A program made the translations under genes and the position numbers. Shown in pieces: positions 1 to 10,774 of a DNA stretch of 64,000 bases. Location: positions 1-64,000 of the forward strand of contig JAAAUF010000049.1 in the NCBI GenBank assembly GCA_015499985.1, written 5' to 3'. Below the pieces are notes generated by a model. That model was not told the origin of the DNA, searched no databases, and worked only from the letters and a program-made list of their open reading frames with translations. Numbering within the stretch: the first letter of the stretch is position 1; each line of letters begins with the position of its first letter. The DNA comes from Haplosporangium gracile. Lineage: Eukaryota > Mortierellomycota > Mortierellomycetes > Mortierellales > Mortierellaceae.

Positions 1-650
1 GAGATGGCTTTTGCCCGTGTGGCGCTTCGCTAGCCACACATGAGAACGGGCGCTGTCCTGGAGCGTCCATGGACCCATGAGCGGTTGTTGGACAGTCTGT
101 TAGGAAGGAGAAGGTTGTCATTGATGGAGAGGATGGGAAGAGTTCCTTTCATTCGTATCTAGTTTTATCTTCCATTGAAGCTATGAGGAGCATCGGCAAT
201 TGTTGCGCAGAGCCAGGCTGTAGACCGGACTGCGACTGGGGGATGGCACTTGGAAGAGTTTGATATGTAGTCTTTTTCACTATCGGATGCCTCCCTTGGG
301 CTTTTTATTGGAGAAATAAAAAATAAAAAATAAAAAAATGCATGGTTGCACTCTTTTGGTGATCAGAAATGGAATATTACATCCATGATGGGGCTGTCAA
401 GATGGAATTTAAAGAAAAAGGCTTGGGATCTCGGAGCGGACTGTAATTAGTGGGTGGCGCTCGGAGGAGTTTGTAGTTTTCTTTAACTACCAAATACATC
501 CCTTGGGCCTTTAACCAAAGAAATAAAATTGTGTAGGAAAAAAAAGGAGGGGATAGGCTCGGCCACGAATTGTTTGCGAACAATGATCCAGAAATCACCT
601 TGCGTTTTTATTAAACCCTGTATATCTGGGCTAGTTTATAACCGCGATGC
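1..650. repeat. Non-coding stretch with a diverged direct repeat and a hairpin
   Basis: No gene is seen. Two related segments of roughly 95 bp lie at about 227-320 and 436-530 in the same orientation. Both share a GGACTG start, a GG(A/G)TGGC(A/G)CT core, GGA(A/G)GAGTTTG, CCCTTGGGC and a closing GAAATAAAA. Between and after them are A-rich runs. A hairpin lies at the left edge: GTGTGGC at 17-23 faces GCCACAC at 33-39, and GCCCGT (13-18) faces ACGGGC (46-51). This could be a decayed repeat element, but no family can be named. Confidence 0.4.
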
Positions 651-680
651 ATGCTGCATCAAAGTCAATACTTTTACGCT

Positions 681-1596
681 TTAGGAGCGAACCAGGCCGA
701 GGGCGATGCCGTGGGTTCCAGCACCACCGCCGTTAGCAAAGTAGCCGTTAGTGTTCAAGGTCTTCTCGCGACGATCAGGGCCAGTCGACTTTGTCGACTT
801 GCTGTCACCAACGGCATGAGTGTTCATCTTCTGATGACGGGCTTTGACATCGACAATCGTCATATCCAACTGGGGCAACTTGCCATTCTTGGCGCCCTTG
901 ATCAGAATGTTGGCACAGTGGTGGTAATACTGGTCAGTCGAGTAGGCGGTCCAGGACATGGCAAAGAGACACTTGTTCGAGTCGGTGCACGAGGGAACAT
1001 TTTTGGGGATTTGAACGGGCCACTCGTAGTAGATGTCGGGGCAGGTCTTTGTGTACTGACCAATGACCTTCCAGGTCTTGCCGCCGTCGTACGAGAGCGA
1101 GAACTCGCAGGCGCCGCCGCCGTGGCGGGATTGGGTCAGGCCCTTAGGTGGGGGGAACTTTTTGTAGTCTTTGATCTCAAAGTTCCAGAAGCGGACAGGG
1201 ATGATCTCACCGGCCTTGTAGGTCGTGACGGGACCCTTCTTGTAGCCACCTTTAATTGGTAGTTTGGGTAATTTGAACAAGAGTAAAATAATGTATTAGT
1301 ACATGCCACGCACACTTAAGTTGGTAACACTAGCGTTGCTAAGGGTGTTTGCCGTAATAATCTAAACAAGTGGGAGGCTAACGATGTAAAAATAAATAAC
1401 GAGAGAAAAGAAGTAATTTACCGCAAGGGAAGGTCTTGCCTTCATACCCGATCCAGGCATGGACAGCACTGCTGGGGTTCTTCGTCCAAGGACCAGCTTG
1501 GGCGGGAGGGTTGGAGATGGCAATGTGTGCAGAGGTGGAAGAGAGGAACGAGAGAGCGGAAGCCAACACGGCGCTGGCAAAGAGAGTGGTCTTCAT
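681..1596 (-). CDS. Secreted AA11-like lytic polysaccharide monooxygenase
   Basis: Two exons, 1596-1422 and 1249-681, join in frame (GT donor at 1421-1420, AG acceptor at 1251-1250) to give 247 residues. A signal peptide of about 23 residues ends at SSTSA, so the mature protein begins with His (HIAISNPP), as a copper histidine-brace enzyme requires. A second expected ligand lies in ARHGGGACEFSLSYDGG, very like the HGGGSC block of AA11 chitin-active LPMOs, followed by a conserved YTKTCPD segment. The role would be oxidative cleavage of chitin or a related polysaccharide outside the cell. No GPI signal or carbohydrate-binding module is visible. The family placement is inferred from motifs only; another copper-binding secreted family is possible. 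Confidence 0.75.
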
Positions 1597-2895
1597 GTTC
1601 GGAGACGAGAGAGAGGGTATGTGTGTTCGGGTAAGACGGAGGAGAGGTCAGAAAAGGAGGTTGGCGGTTGAGTTGAAGATGATAAAGAGAGCAAGTAGGG
1701 GGGAAGAAAGAGGGACGGGGGTAAGGGTTGACAGTGAGTGTCGGTGGGGAACTTGAGAGAAAGTATGGAATGGGGGATGTGGGTCAAAGAAACAAAACAA
1801 AAAGAAAGAGGCCCAGCAGTTTATTTTATACGTACTCGGGTTGCCGCTGACGGGTGAATTGACTAGTAGAGTAGGTTAGAACGAATGGGATGGCGAGGCT
1901 GAACATCAATATAAAAACGCCAAGGAACTATTCAGTAAGCAAAATGACCGTTTGTTTTTCCTGCTCATCCCTCAGAGGTCCAGGGGGGAAATAAGGGGCG
2001 TGTGTCGACTCTAGTCCAAGTTGAGGCAAATTTGTCCAAGTGGACTTTGAGTGAGCGATCGAACCCAAAAGAGGGTTTATGCTATTGAAGGATATTTCTC
2101 TGTTTATGAAAATGAGAAAGGAGTGGCAAAACAGACACGCAATTTAAAAGAGGCAAATACGGGCTCCGAGCGACAAAAAGCACAAGGACAACGAACAACA
2201 GATAACCAACAACGAACAGACGAGACAAATAACAGTAAGGAAGAACAATTCTTATTGCCATCTCAACAACAGGCCAACTCTTTTGCCTTTTGTTCTCGAG
2301 CCCAAACATATTATCAATGACAATAAGAAAAATGACCTCAAAACAAGTTTTGCCACTTAACTGACGCTGGAATGCATCACCTTTTTCTTTCTTTAGCATT
2401 TTTGTTTTTCCTTTTTTTCTTTTGTGTTCTTCCCAAATGAAATGAAGGGCTCTCATCAAAGGATGAAGAGAGGCAGTAAAGAGATTGTGACCACTAGCAT
2501 AATTTTCTTTTGTCGTGCTGAACAGGGAACAACTAGACCGGACCGGACTGAAAGGCAGCTTTTACTCAGCCGCAAGCACTCCAATCACTCTTACTTTTGC
2601 ACCCCACGCATGTCTGAAGTCTTAAATGAAATTTGGCGGAGTGACGACCTCCCTGTGGGTTGCAACGCCACACGATGGCGCTAGTGTTTTGAGCTGTACG
2701 AAAAAAAATAAAAATAAAAAAAGAAATGGTGTTTTGAGCTAAAGTCTCGAACATTCTCTACATGCACAATGCACGTGATAGTAAGTGTGACTGGTACTCT
2801 TGCGCCTCCCTTTCTGCCTTGACCGCGAACTTCTCACACGCTCACACCACCTTCCTTCCACCTTCCCTCCCCATTATACTTTAAAAGCAGCAAGA
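1597..2895. other. Intergenic region, LPMO to TIM23
   Basis: About 1.3 kb without a supportable gene. It should hold the LPMO promoter (right of 1596) and the TIM23 promoter (left of 2896). A short duplicated phrase, GTGTTTTGAGCT, occurs near 2682 and 2730 around an A-rich run. Small open frames here lack coding character. Confidence 0.5.
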
Positions 2896-3907
2896 ATGTC
2901 GCGCACCAACATCGAGGACGAGGAAACTTTCGAGCCCATTTACGCAGCCCAGGAGGACTTCAACCCCAACGACACTGTCAGCTCATTCCTCAACACCGCA
3001 TACGACCCCACTCGACTGCATCCCCTCGCAGGTCTCGGAGGAACTGGTGGACTCGACTACCTTAACTTGGAGGACGATGCTGGCAGCTTGCCCGGTGCAC
3101 ATGGTGGCGGTGGTATCTTGCCCAGTCGAGGATGGTCCGATGATTTGACTTATGGAACCGGATTGACCTATATCACTGGTGCGTTACCTCCTCTCTGCGC
3201 CCTTTTTTATATCAGACACGCGCGGTTAATTTTGCTTTGTCTTCTACGCGATATAACCTCGTTCCAGCTGTGATTGGCCGGTTGATAAATTCGCCTCAAA
3301 CTTCTACTAACACCCTCCTACGTTTTCTTTTCGCGATGGGTGTAGGTTTGACATTGGGGGGCGCGTATGGGTTCTTTGAGGGACTTCGATCATCACCTAG
3401 TCCAGCTTTCAAGATCCGACTCAACACTGTCCTGAACGGAATGACTCGTCGTGGCCCCTTTATCGGCAACTCTGCCGGTATCCTTGGTAAGGAGCACACC
3501 TATACGAAAGAAGAAACGCCTTGCTGACATGACAGCAGCAAATTTGATTGCCTGAAGAATTAACCTCAACTGCGTCTTTGATGTCTGTCGATAGCACTGA
3601 TGTACAATGGAATCAACGGAGGCATTGGACGCGCCCGTGGACATTATGATCCCTTAAACTCTGTGCTTGCTGGTGGTCTGACTGGAGCCATTTTCAAATC
3701 TACAGGTAAAGAAAAGAGTACAATTCAGGCCTTTTTCAAGAGTCAGACGCGACGCCTTGAAGGAGTCAATTGAAGCATAATTTGCTAACGTGTTCTATGC
3801 CTCTTTATTTAATGATAGCTGGGTTGCGCGCGGCCGGTTCAGCAGGAGGCGTTTGTGCAGTGGCAGCTGGCATCTGGGCCTTTGGCAAGGAGGCCTTAAA
3901 CCTGTAA
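2896..3907 (+). CDS. TIM23: Mitochondrial import inner membrane translocase subunit Tim23
   Basis: Four exons (2896-3178, 3346-3486, 3595-3705, 3819-3907) join in phase to 207 residues, the usual Tim23 length. The first ~95 residues form the acidic intermembrane-space segment. The rest is the Tim17/22/23 membrane domain, with glycine-rich helices seen in GLTLGGAYGFFEGL, LMYNGINGGIGRARG and LAGGLTGAIFKST and a last helix GLRAAGSAGGVCAVAAG. It forms the channel of the TIM23 complex, which moves presequence proteins into or across the inner membrane. The start is the first ATG, 4 bp after a purine-rich leader. The next gene starts only 150 bp downstream on the same strand. Confidence 0.93.
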
Positions 3908-4056
3908 ATATCATTTTTTTCAATCACTAGAAAATAAAAGTGTCGATCCATATCACGTGCGGAGACACTCAAAACGGCCCTGTTTCAATGTCGATTCGAC
4001 TTTTCTTCCTTCCTTCTTCTCCATCACCCAAGCCCAGGAAATCCAAAGACATCAGA

Positions 4057-5394
4057 ATGGATCACCAGGATGAAGAAGAAGAAGAGGACTACATGTCTGA
4101 GGCATTCCTCAACAGCCTAGTGGCACATGAGACAACAAAGCCCAAAGGCAAGGCCAACATGACCTACTCGGAACGAAGGCGTCAAAAGGAGCGCGAACAC
4201 CATGCGAACCTACCCAAGTCATTACATGTTCGTGAGAAAGAGGCCCGTGAACAGGGGCTAGAGAAGGAAATTGGAGAGGACAATAAGGGCATGGCTATGC
4301 TTCTCAAAATGGGGTTCAAGTAAGTTTCTCTTTCGTTGATGTCGTTGATTTTGTTGACAAGAAATATATATATATCTTTTTTTATTTAGCTTTTTGGCAA
4401 CCATGACCCTAACAATTTTTACTGTTTTTTATTCTGGTAGAAAGGGAGGTACTTTAGGCGCGTCAAAGCCAGCTTCAGAGCCAACTACAGCCTCATCAAT
4501 AACTGCACCGTCAGGATTAACCCCTCCTAGCACCACCTTCAGTGAGAATGGCGGAGGCGCATTACGAGCACCTCTCGCCATCCAGATCAAGCAAGGGCGC
4601 GGCGGTCTCGGTATGGACACTTCTCGGAAACGACAAGCCGAAGAGCAACTCCAGAGACAGGAACAAGAAGTGCACCGTGTCTTTGACGAGGGGTTCCGTG
4701 GCCAGAAGCGAGATCAATTTGAGTTGGAGAAGCAGAAACGACAAGTGGGCGCAGCACGCGCGATCTGTATGCGTCTCGATTCAAAGAAAGCGGAAACGGA
4801 AAGCCAGTACAGGACTGAGCAAGATGATACCGATACGACGACTCCACAAGCAGCAAAGGACGGACGACGGTCTAATAGGTTCTGGTGGATTGATGATTCG
4901 ATGCCTGACGAAGTTCTGGGTACAAAGCTTATGGGGCCGGGAGTCGCGGTGTTGCTCGATCTGGAACAGGATCAGGATAAGCAGATAATGGAGGCTCGGG
5001 CATTTGATCACAGTGATGATGAAGACGGAGACTTGGAAAGGAACAAGGCAAAACGTGTCCGACTCGACTCATTGGTGTCTCAGGGGGCTGATCAGATGGA
5101 CTCGCAGGATGAAGAGCCTCCCAAGTGGGGTGAGAGGCCAAACTTTGCACAACTTGAGGTAAGTAGCATCCAATGTCCTCTTTCCTTTGTTGTTCACGCA
5201 TGACCATATGAACCATACGTTTGCTAACACACTTTCTTTGATTTTGTTACGCTGAATAGATTCACGAGAAGCTGGAAGAGCTCGTGGCATATCTGCGGAG
5301 CGAACATTCCTACTGCTTTTGGTGTTCTGCGCAATACGATGGACCAGAGGATATTGCAGAAAACTGCCCAGGAGAGTTGGAAGACGACCACTAG
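4057..5394 (+). CDS. GPATCH11: G-patch domain protein 11 homologue
   Basis: Exons 4057-4319, 4441-5158 and 5260-5394 give 371 residues. The acidic N-terminus leads into a G-patch (about residues 78-115, GMAMLLKMGFKKGGTLG) that is split by intron 1 and includes the LAIQIKQGRGGLG stretch. A basic, charged middle (RKRQAEEQLQRQE, likely coiled coil) follows. The C-terminus carries a Cys-x2-Cys pair (YCFWCSAQYD) and the acidic end typical of the DUF4187 part of GPATCH11. G-patch proteins bind RNA and activate DEAH helicases; GPATCH11 is nuclear and linked to splicing. An upstream in-frame ATG at 3988 is possible, but 4057 fits the family. The gene converges on CWC2, with stops 76 bp apart. Confidence 0.85.
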
Positions 5395-5470
5395 GTTTTA
5401 TCGCATGTACAATTAAAAACGTAAGAACCGATTACATAGTGGGAAGGCCATGTTTGTATTTCTTCTTATA

Positions 5471-6845
5471 CTAGTCTTCATCATCATCCTCAGAATCGGA
5501 ACCATACACTGCAAGAGCGCCAAGAGCGGATGCTGCAGGCTTGGTTTCTTTGACTTTCGCAGGTACTGCTGGTGCGGTCACAGAAGTGATAGCGGTAGAC
5601 TGAAGAGATGCCTTGATGCGATCCTGAAGCGACAGAGGCGTAGCTGACGACTGAGCAGCACGACCTTGGTACTGAGCCAAACATGCAGGGTCGTACTGTT
5701 GAGTTTCATGGTTGTATCCGTACTCGCCATAGTCGTAATAATAATGACCGTCTGCTCCTTGGTACAATGTCGGTGCTGGGTCGTTGGATGTTGTTGTAGA
5801 GGTCGACTCCTTCTTTGATCGCTTTGCTGTTCCTGCTGCTTGAGTGTTTTCAAGTCGATTTTCAGCCTCGACGACTTCTTCAGGAAGTTTGGACTCAATG
5901 ACTTGTCTTATCATCTCCACTGCTTTGCGTTTGTTCATTGTCTGCATCTTTGGATTAGGATCTTCCGTCGCCCATCTAATATTCACAATCTAAGGAGCGA
6001 AGTAGTAAATCGGGGGATCGTCAGCATATTTTAATGACATTCTCAACAGATAAACAGGTAAGAAAAGATACACCAGCACACAGATGCGGGTTACCTCTCC
6101 ATGGTCCAGAGACTGGTTCGCCATGGCCTCTTTTGCAAATTCGGCATTAAGTCGATTCAAATAGGTCACAAACCCAACACCCTTCTCCCTCAAGACCTTG
6201 ACCCGCTCCAATTCACCCCACGGACTAAAGTGCTTCTCGATAATAGCCTCCGTAGCCGAGGACGGATGTATCCGCCCAACGTAAAGAGTCCTGCTGTCAG
6301 AGCGCATAGACCCTACACCACCACGATCGTCCCGATGTTCATCAAATCGCTCGCGTCCAAATACATCCTTTCCAGTGTCCGCCTGATCCTGACGTGCTGG
6401 TATCCTGTGCAACCACCCGCAGTCTTCCCTGTTGATTGTTTGCAAAAATGAAAGGTGCATTTATTTGCTGGTCAGCGACATTCAGTGATCATCTCTCAAA
6501 TACACAAACGCCTAGTACGACGGTTGAACGTGAGCAAACGTACCCGTTAGGACAGCAGCCCTTTGCAAAGAACACACAGAAGTAAGCGTTCGGATTGTAG
6601 GTGCCCTTGGTTCTCCCAGTGTCCTTGACAGGGTCACATCGATAAGGTGACTTTTCCTTGCTCTGAGTCGACCGATCTTCTCTGGGACCACCAGTCCATT
6701 TGTCGTAGTAGATATTATATGTTTGTCCTGGTTTGCCACCGTCACTGACGCCCCGAATGGGTCCTGAAGCCTGAGGGCTAAGCATTGCATTCTTGGCCAC
6801 CTGCTTCCGTGCTGGTCGTGATGTCGCGTCTGCTGGTGATGCCAT
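5471..6845 (-). CDS. CWC2: Pre-mRNA splicing factor Cwc2 / RBM22
   Basis: Three exons (6845-6544, 6428-6095, 5989-5471) give 384 residues. The Torus/CCCH zinc finger is split by intron 1 and reads YFCVFFAKGCCPNG then EDCGWLHRIP (about residues 88-112). An RRM follows with RNP2 TLYVGRI and RNP1-like GVGFVTYL (about 148-225). The tail is low-complexity, with a tyrosine-rich GHYYYDYGEYGY motif and an acidic end (SDSEDDDED). In yeast and human, Cwc2/RBM22 contacts U6 snRNA and the catalytic core of the activated spliceosome as part of the NineTeen-associated complex. It lies tail to tail with another splicing-linked gene, GPATCH11. Confidence 0.93.
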
Positions 6846-7131
6846 GCGGTATGTGCTGCGATGGAGATGGAGAAAGAAGAAAACAAACAGCGGGCGAAGC
6901 CAAGCGATTTTTTTTATGTGTTCTTGGTTCAGATGTCACATGATTTGAAAAAAAAAATGAAAGACGACCTTGACCGAACGTTGAAAGAATGTTTGTGTGA
7001 ACGAGGTGTTTATTGTGTCTCGCTGTGTTCTCAAAAGAATGCGATTTTGTATGTAATCTGCCTAAGGCGCCCTGCAACCAGGAACGAGACCAACAACTAA
7101 ACAAGAAAAACCACTATTGTCATGGTTTGGT

Positions 7132-8345
7132 TTACTTGCCTTTCTTCTTGTCCTCGATCAGATCAATGTTGTCCTCAGGAACCTACAATGGTCGCAAACA
7201 CAAAAACAAGAAGCATTCGTAAACCCGCAATCATGCTACAAGTAAAGGCAAATGAATCGACCCTTCCCACTCTTCATGAATTTGGAGGCGTAGCTTTGGT
7301 GTAAAAATCAGCCCAGAGAAACTTACGATGGGCCAGTGCTCCAGAATGAGGTCGAAAATTTCGTCCGACACATCTCCTTGAACCACAATCTCGTCGTTGC
7401 CCTGATTGTTCTTTGTGACAGATGATCCACAGGCAAACTTGTTGGCGAACAGCTTAGCAGCCTTCTTGAGATCCACATCTACATAAATGTGAAATGATAA
7501 AATAATGAGTACAACCTGATCGAATCGCGCATTGAACAAAAGAGGAGAAAAGGTTGCCTCCTGCTGACATGCTTTTTGTAATCCCATGTGGTTTTCATAC
7601 CAAAGTTCTCCAATCCAAAAACGCTGGTGACACACTTTCTCTTGGTACGCTCAATTCTCTTGATCAGGACCTTGGATTGCTATAATGTTGAATATTTGCA
7701 AGATACATAGGCGGGCCGTTAGGAGTTAATGCTTCATACGACGTAAATTCTCAGAGCATAACTGGAGGCGGCGCAAGTTATCTTACCATCTTCTTTTGCA
7801 TCTGCTTCTCAATCTTGGCGGCCTCTGTAAGTCAATTCGAAAGCAAAACGAATTGCGTGGACGAAATTAGTATAATCTGTCCTTTTCACAATGCCTGCTC
7901 TGTACACAAAGCAAACTCCTGAATGTCCTCCTTAGTCCCACAATAAAAACTATGTCGCGTGCGTACCCTTGGCCTTCTTCTTGTCCTCCTCGGGAGTTTC
8001 ACCAAGGGAGGCGGCGGCGAGCTGGTCGTCGAGGGTGTTGTAAAGAATGGCGTACAGGACCTTGTCGTTCTTGCTCAACCAATGCTTGCACCTATCGTTC
8101 AATTGTTTCAAAGTCGCATTAGTATCCCTGTCCTTGCTAACGATTGTTCATAAGGGAAGGTAGTGGCGAGATGGACTAGATTGCTGACGCAATGGAAGTT
8201 GCAGTTGAGAAGAGGTTGAGTAGGCCGCTTACTTCTCGAGAGTGGGCCCGAACTCGCAGTACTCTGGGGGCAGGGAGCAGAAGCCGCAGTATGGGACCTC
8301 GCGGGGCTTGACGTGTTCGCTCGATGGTGCGTCTGGGCTGTCCAT
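7132..8345 (-). CDS. TMA22: Density-regulated protein DENR / Tma22
   Basis: Six exons (8345-8233, 8091-7967, 7824-7787, 7679-7601, 7478-7327, 7182-7132) join in frame to 185 residues. The N-terminus has the DENR cysteine pattern VPYCGFCSLPPEYCEF. The C-terminal SUI1 domain carries VDLKKAAKLFANKFACG and EIVVQGDV, and the end is lysine-rich. With MCT-1/Tma20 the protein recycles 40S subunits and promotes reinitiation. One exon is only 38 bp. The start lies 209 bp from the divergent start of the WW/FF gene, so the two probably share a promoter. Confidence 0.93.
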
Positions 8346-8554
8346 TTTGATTGTAATGTGTCGTGTGAGTGTCTGTGTGAAAAGCGAAGAGTGTGAAAAA
8401 TAGAAAAAGGAGAGGGCGTTGCTTGTAAAAATTAAGGCCGTCAAAATTTTGTTTTGGCCCTCTCGAAAGCAGTCCGATCCTTCACACATTTTTATTTTGT
8501 TGCGCACAAAGAGGCTTCACTTTTCTTCATTACCATCGCCCCGAACTTCGCCTT
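8346..8554. promoter_or_regulatory. Divergent promoter, DENR and WW/FF gene
   Basis: Only 209 bp separate the two start codons, which face away from each other. The strip is AT-rich with T/A tracts and no clear TATA box. Shared control is inferred from spacing alone. Confidence 0.45.
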
Positions 8555-10594
8555 ATGAATCACCCACCACCGCACCACCATCAAGGCCCGCCAGGACTCC
8601 CTCCACCAGGCCGGTTTCCAGGACCAGGAGGACCACCACCGCCCTTCATCAATGGCCCACCACCAACACATCAACAACACATCCTCGGAGGACCACCAGG
8701 AGTTCCACCAGGCAACGCACACTTTGGTGCACCACCACCGCCACCAGGAGCGTTCATGCCTCCAAACATGTTACCCCCAGGATGGACCGAACATAAAGCC
8801 CCTGACGGGATGGCTTATTTCTACAACGCAGCCAGTGGACAGAGTTCATGGGTGAGGCCAACTATGCAGCCTCCCATGCCTCCACCACCAGGTAACGCTA
8901 TGCCTCCACCACCAGGCATGTCTGGCTATCCGTTATCACAGCAACCTTTATACCCGCCAGGATTGGCGCCTCCTCCAGGATCAGTGCCGGTTTCTCAAAC
9001 ATCAATTGACGATACAGGAAAGGGCAAGAAGGGAAAAAAGCCCAAGAAAGAAAAGGCCGTAAAAAAGTAAGCAGGATTTTTAAATTATCATGACGGCAAT
9101 GCCGTTTTTGAACAAGATCACTTGAGCTAACTCCAGCTAATGCTATCTGCATTGTATAGGACGCGTATTCTGGAGTCGCCATGGTTCATTGTGGAGACCA
9201 ACCTGGAGAATACATTCTTCTACAACAAGGAGACCAAAGTCTCCATCTGGATTCCCACACCCGAATTGGAGGTCGTTCTTGCCAAGATGGGTCAGGAAGC
9301 GACGGAAAAGATCGAAGCCGAACGGAAAGCTAGGGATGCAGAGGAACAGGAACGTCTTCAGGCATTGAAGAGACCCTTTGAGACCGATGCTGTTGGGCAG
9401 AGAGATGGCGATAAGCGGTCAAGGAATGATCCAGAATCTCAAGGAACAGAGTAAGTGGCACGATAAATGGCTATTGATTGCGATCGTTGCTGAAAGAATC
9501 AGAGATGTTTTGTTTAACGAGATGAAGGTGTTTTTTTTTTAACTATTTTATCTTTTTTCATTCTACTTTGTAGGATGACGGAGGATGATGTGGCATGGCA
9601 GTTGGCAGCAATGGAGGAAACCATGGAAGGACAGGATCAGGATCAACATATGGCCAGCCAGGACGAGTACGATGACGATGAGGACGACGAAGACGACAAG
9701 GAGGTGCAGGAGCGACTCCAGATGCTGCAAGGATCCTCAGCCTCACGCGCAGCAGCATCCCTCGAAATCTCACCCGACAACATCCAGGAGCGCGAGAAGG
9801 CCTTCTTGGACATGATGCGTGAGCGTGGGGTCACACAGTTCGATACTATCGAGATGGCACTCGGAAAGATGGAGAGAGATCCGCGGTACCGTTTGATCCC
9901 TGACCAAAAGGACAAGGCGGCGCTATTTGATAGCTTCTGTGTTATCCGTGCGCGTGAGATCAAGGACGCTAGGGAGAAGAAGGAGCAGCAGGAAGAGAAG
10001 GGCGAAAAGGAACAGGATCGAAAGACCCAAGACAAACATTTGACTTTATCATCCCGCGACTCGAAATCCCATACGACAACATCTTCATCATCATCTTCAG
10101 CATCAAAAACCTCCGACAAGCCTGAGGATGTGTATAGGCGGTTGATGGAAAATTACACGACAAAGTCATCAACATGGCTGGATTTCATGACAAAGTACAG
10201 AGTCGATCCTCGGTTTTTGGGCCTCAAACCCGGCTCTCTGAGAGAATCTACCTTCCGTCAGTATCTCTCCGATTTGAAGAAAGGAATCATTCAACCACCA
10301 TCAAAATCCTCCTCCTCCGATAAGGACAAACGGTCTTCATCTTCGTCGTCTCACTCACGGTCCTCTTCGACAAAGTACAAGGCGACGGACGCCGAGATTG
10401 ACGAGTTCATGAGCCTGCTCAAGGAGACCAAGAAGGATATCCTGTATGAACACAAGAACTCGTCGTCGGTCGAGTGGCGCAAGATCAAGAAGCTGATCGA
10501 CCGCGACAGGCGTTATGATGCTGTAGGCTCCTCCACCGAGCGCGAACTGCTGTTTAGAAAGTATGCAGACCGTGTCATCCAACGGCGGGACTAG
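8555..10594 (+). CDS. WW/FF domain transcription elongation regulator (TCERG1/CA150-like)
   Basis: Exons 8555-9066, 9160-9450 and 9574-10594 give 607 residues. The N-terminus is proline- and glycine-rich. WW domain 1 (about 75-105) is LPPGWTEHKAPDG to FYNAASGQSSW. A degenerate WW 2 (about 172-205) reads SPWFIVETNLENTFFYNKETKVSIWI. At least three FF-type segments follow, seen at KAFLDMMRERGVTQF, STWLDFMTKYRVDPRF and SSVEWRKIKKLIDRDRRY. The order proline-WW-FF matches TCERG1, which couples RNA polymerase II elongation to splicing; Prp40 is the nearest alternative, but its WW pair and longer FF set differ. A serine-rich linker near residues 425-470 separates the last FFs. Confidence 0.82.
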
Positions 10595-10774
10595 TCTTCT
10601 AATAATAAAACCACTGAAACTTGTTTTCTTGTGAAATGTTTTTTATTGTTTTTTATTATTATTATGCAAAATGAAAAGAAGGGAGGAAAGATGAATGCAA
10701 ATGGAGTATGGGGGGTGTGGATGATAGGTTATTTCTAGTGTTTTGTGAATGTGGGTAGTGAACGAGAGATATTT

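Noticed and set aside
651..1262. Plus-strand open frame over the LPMO gene.
   Set aside because: It is a shadow frame; the minus strand has signal peptide, conserved motifs and matching splice sites.
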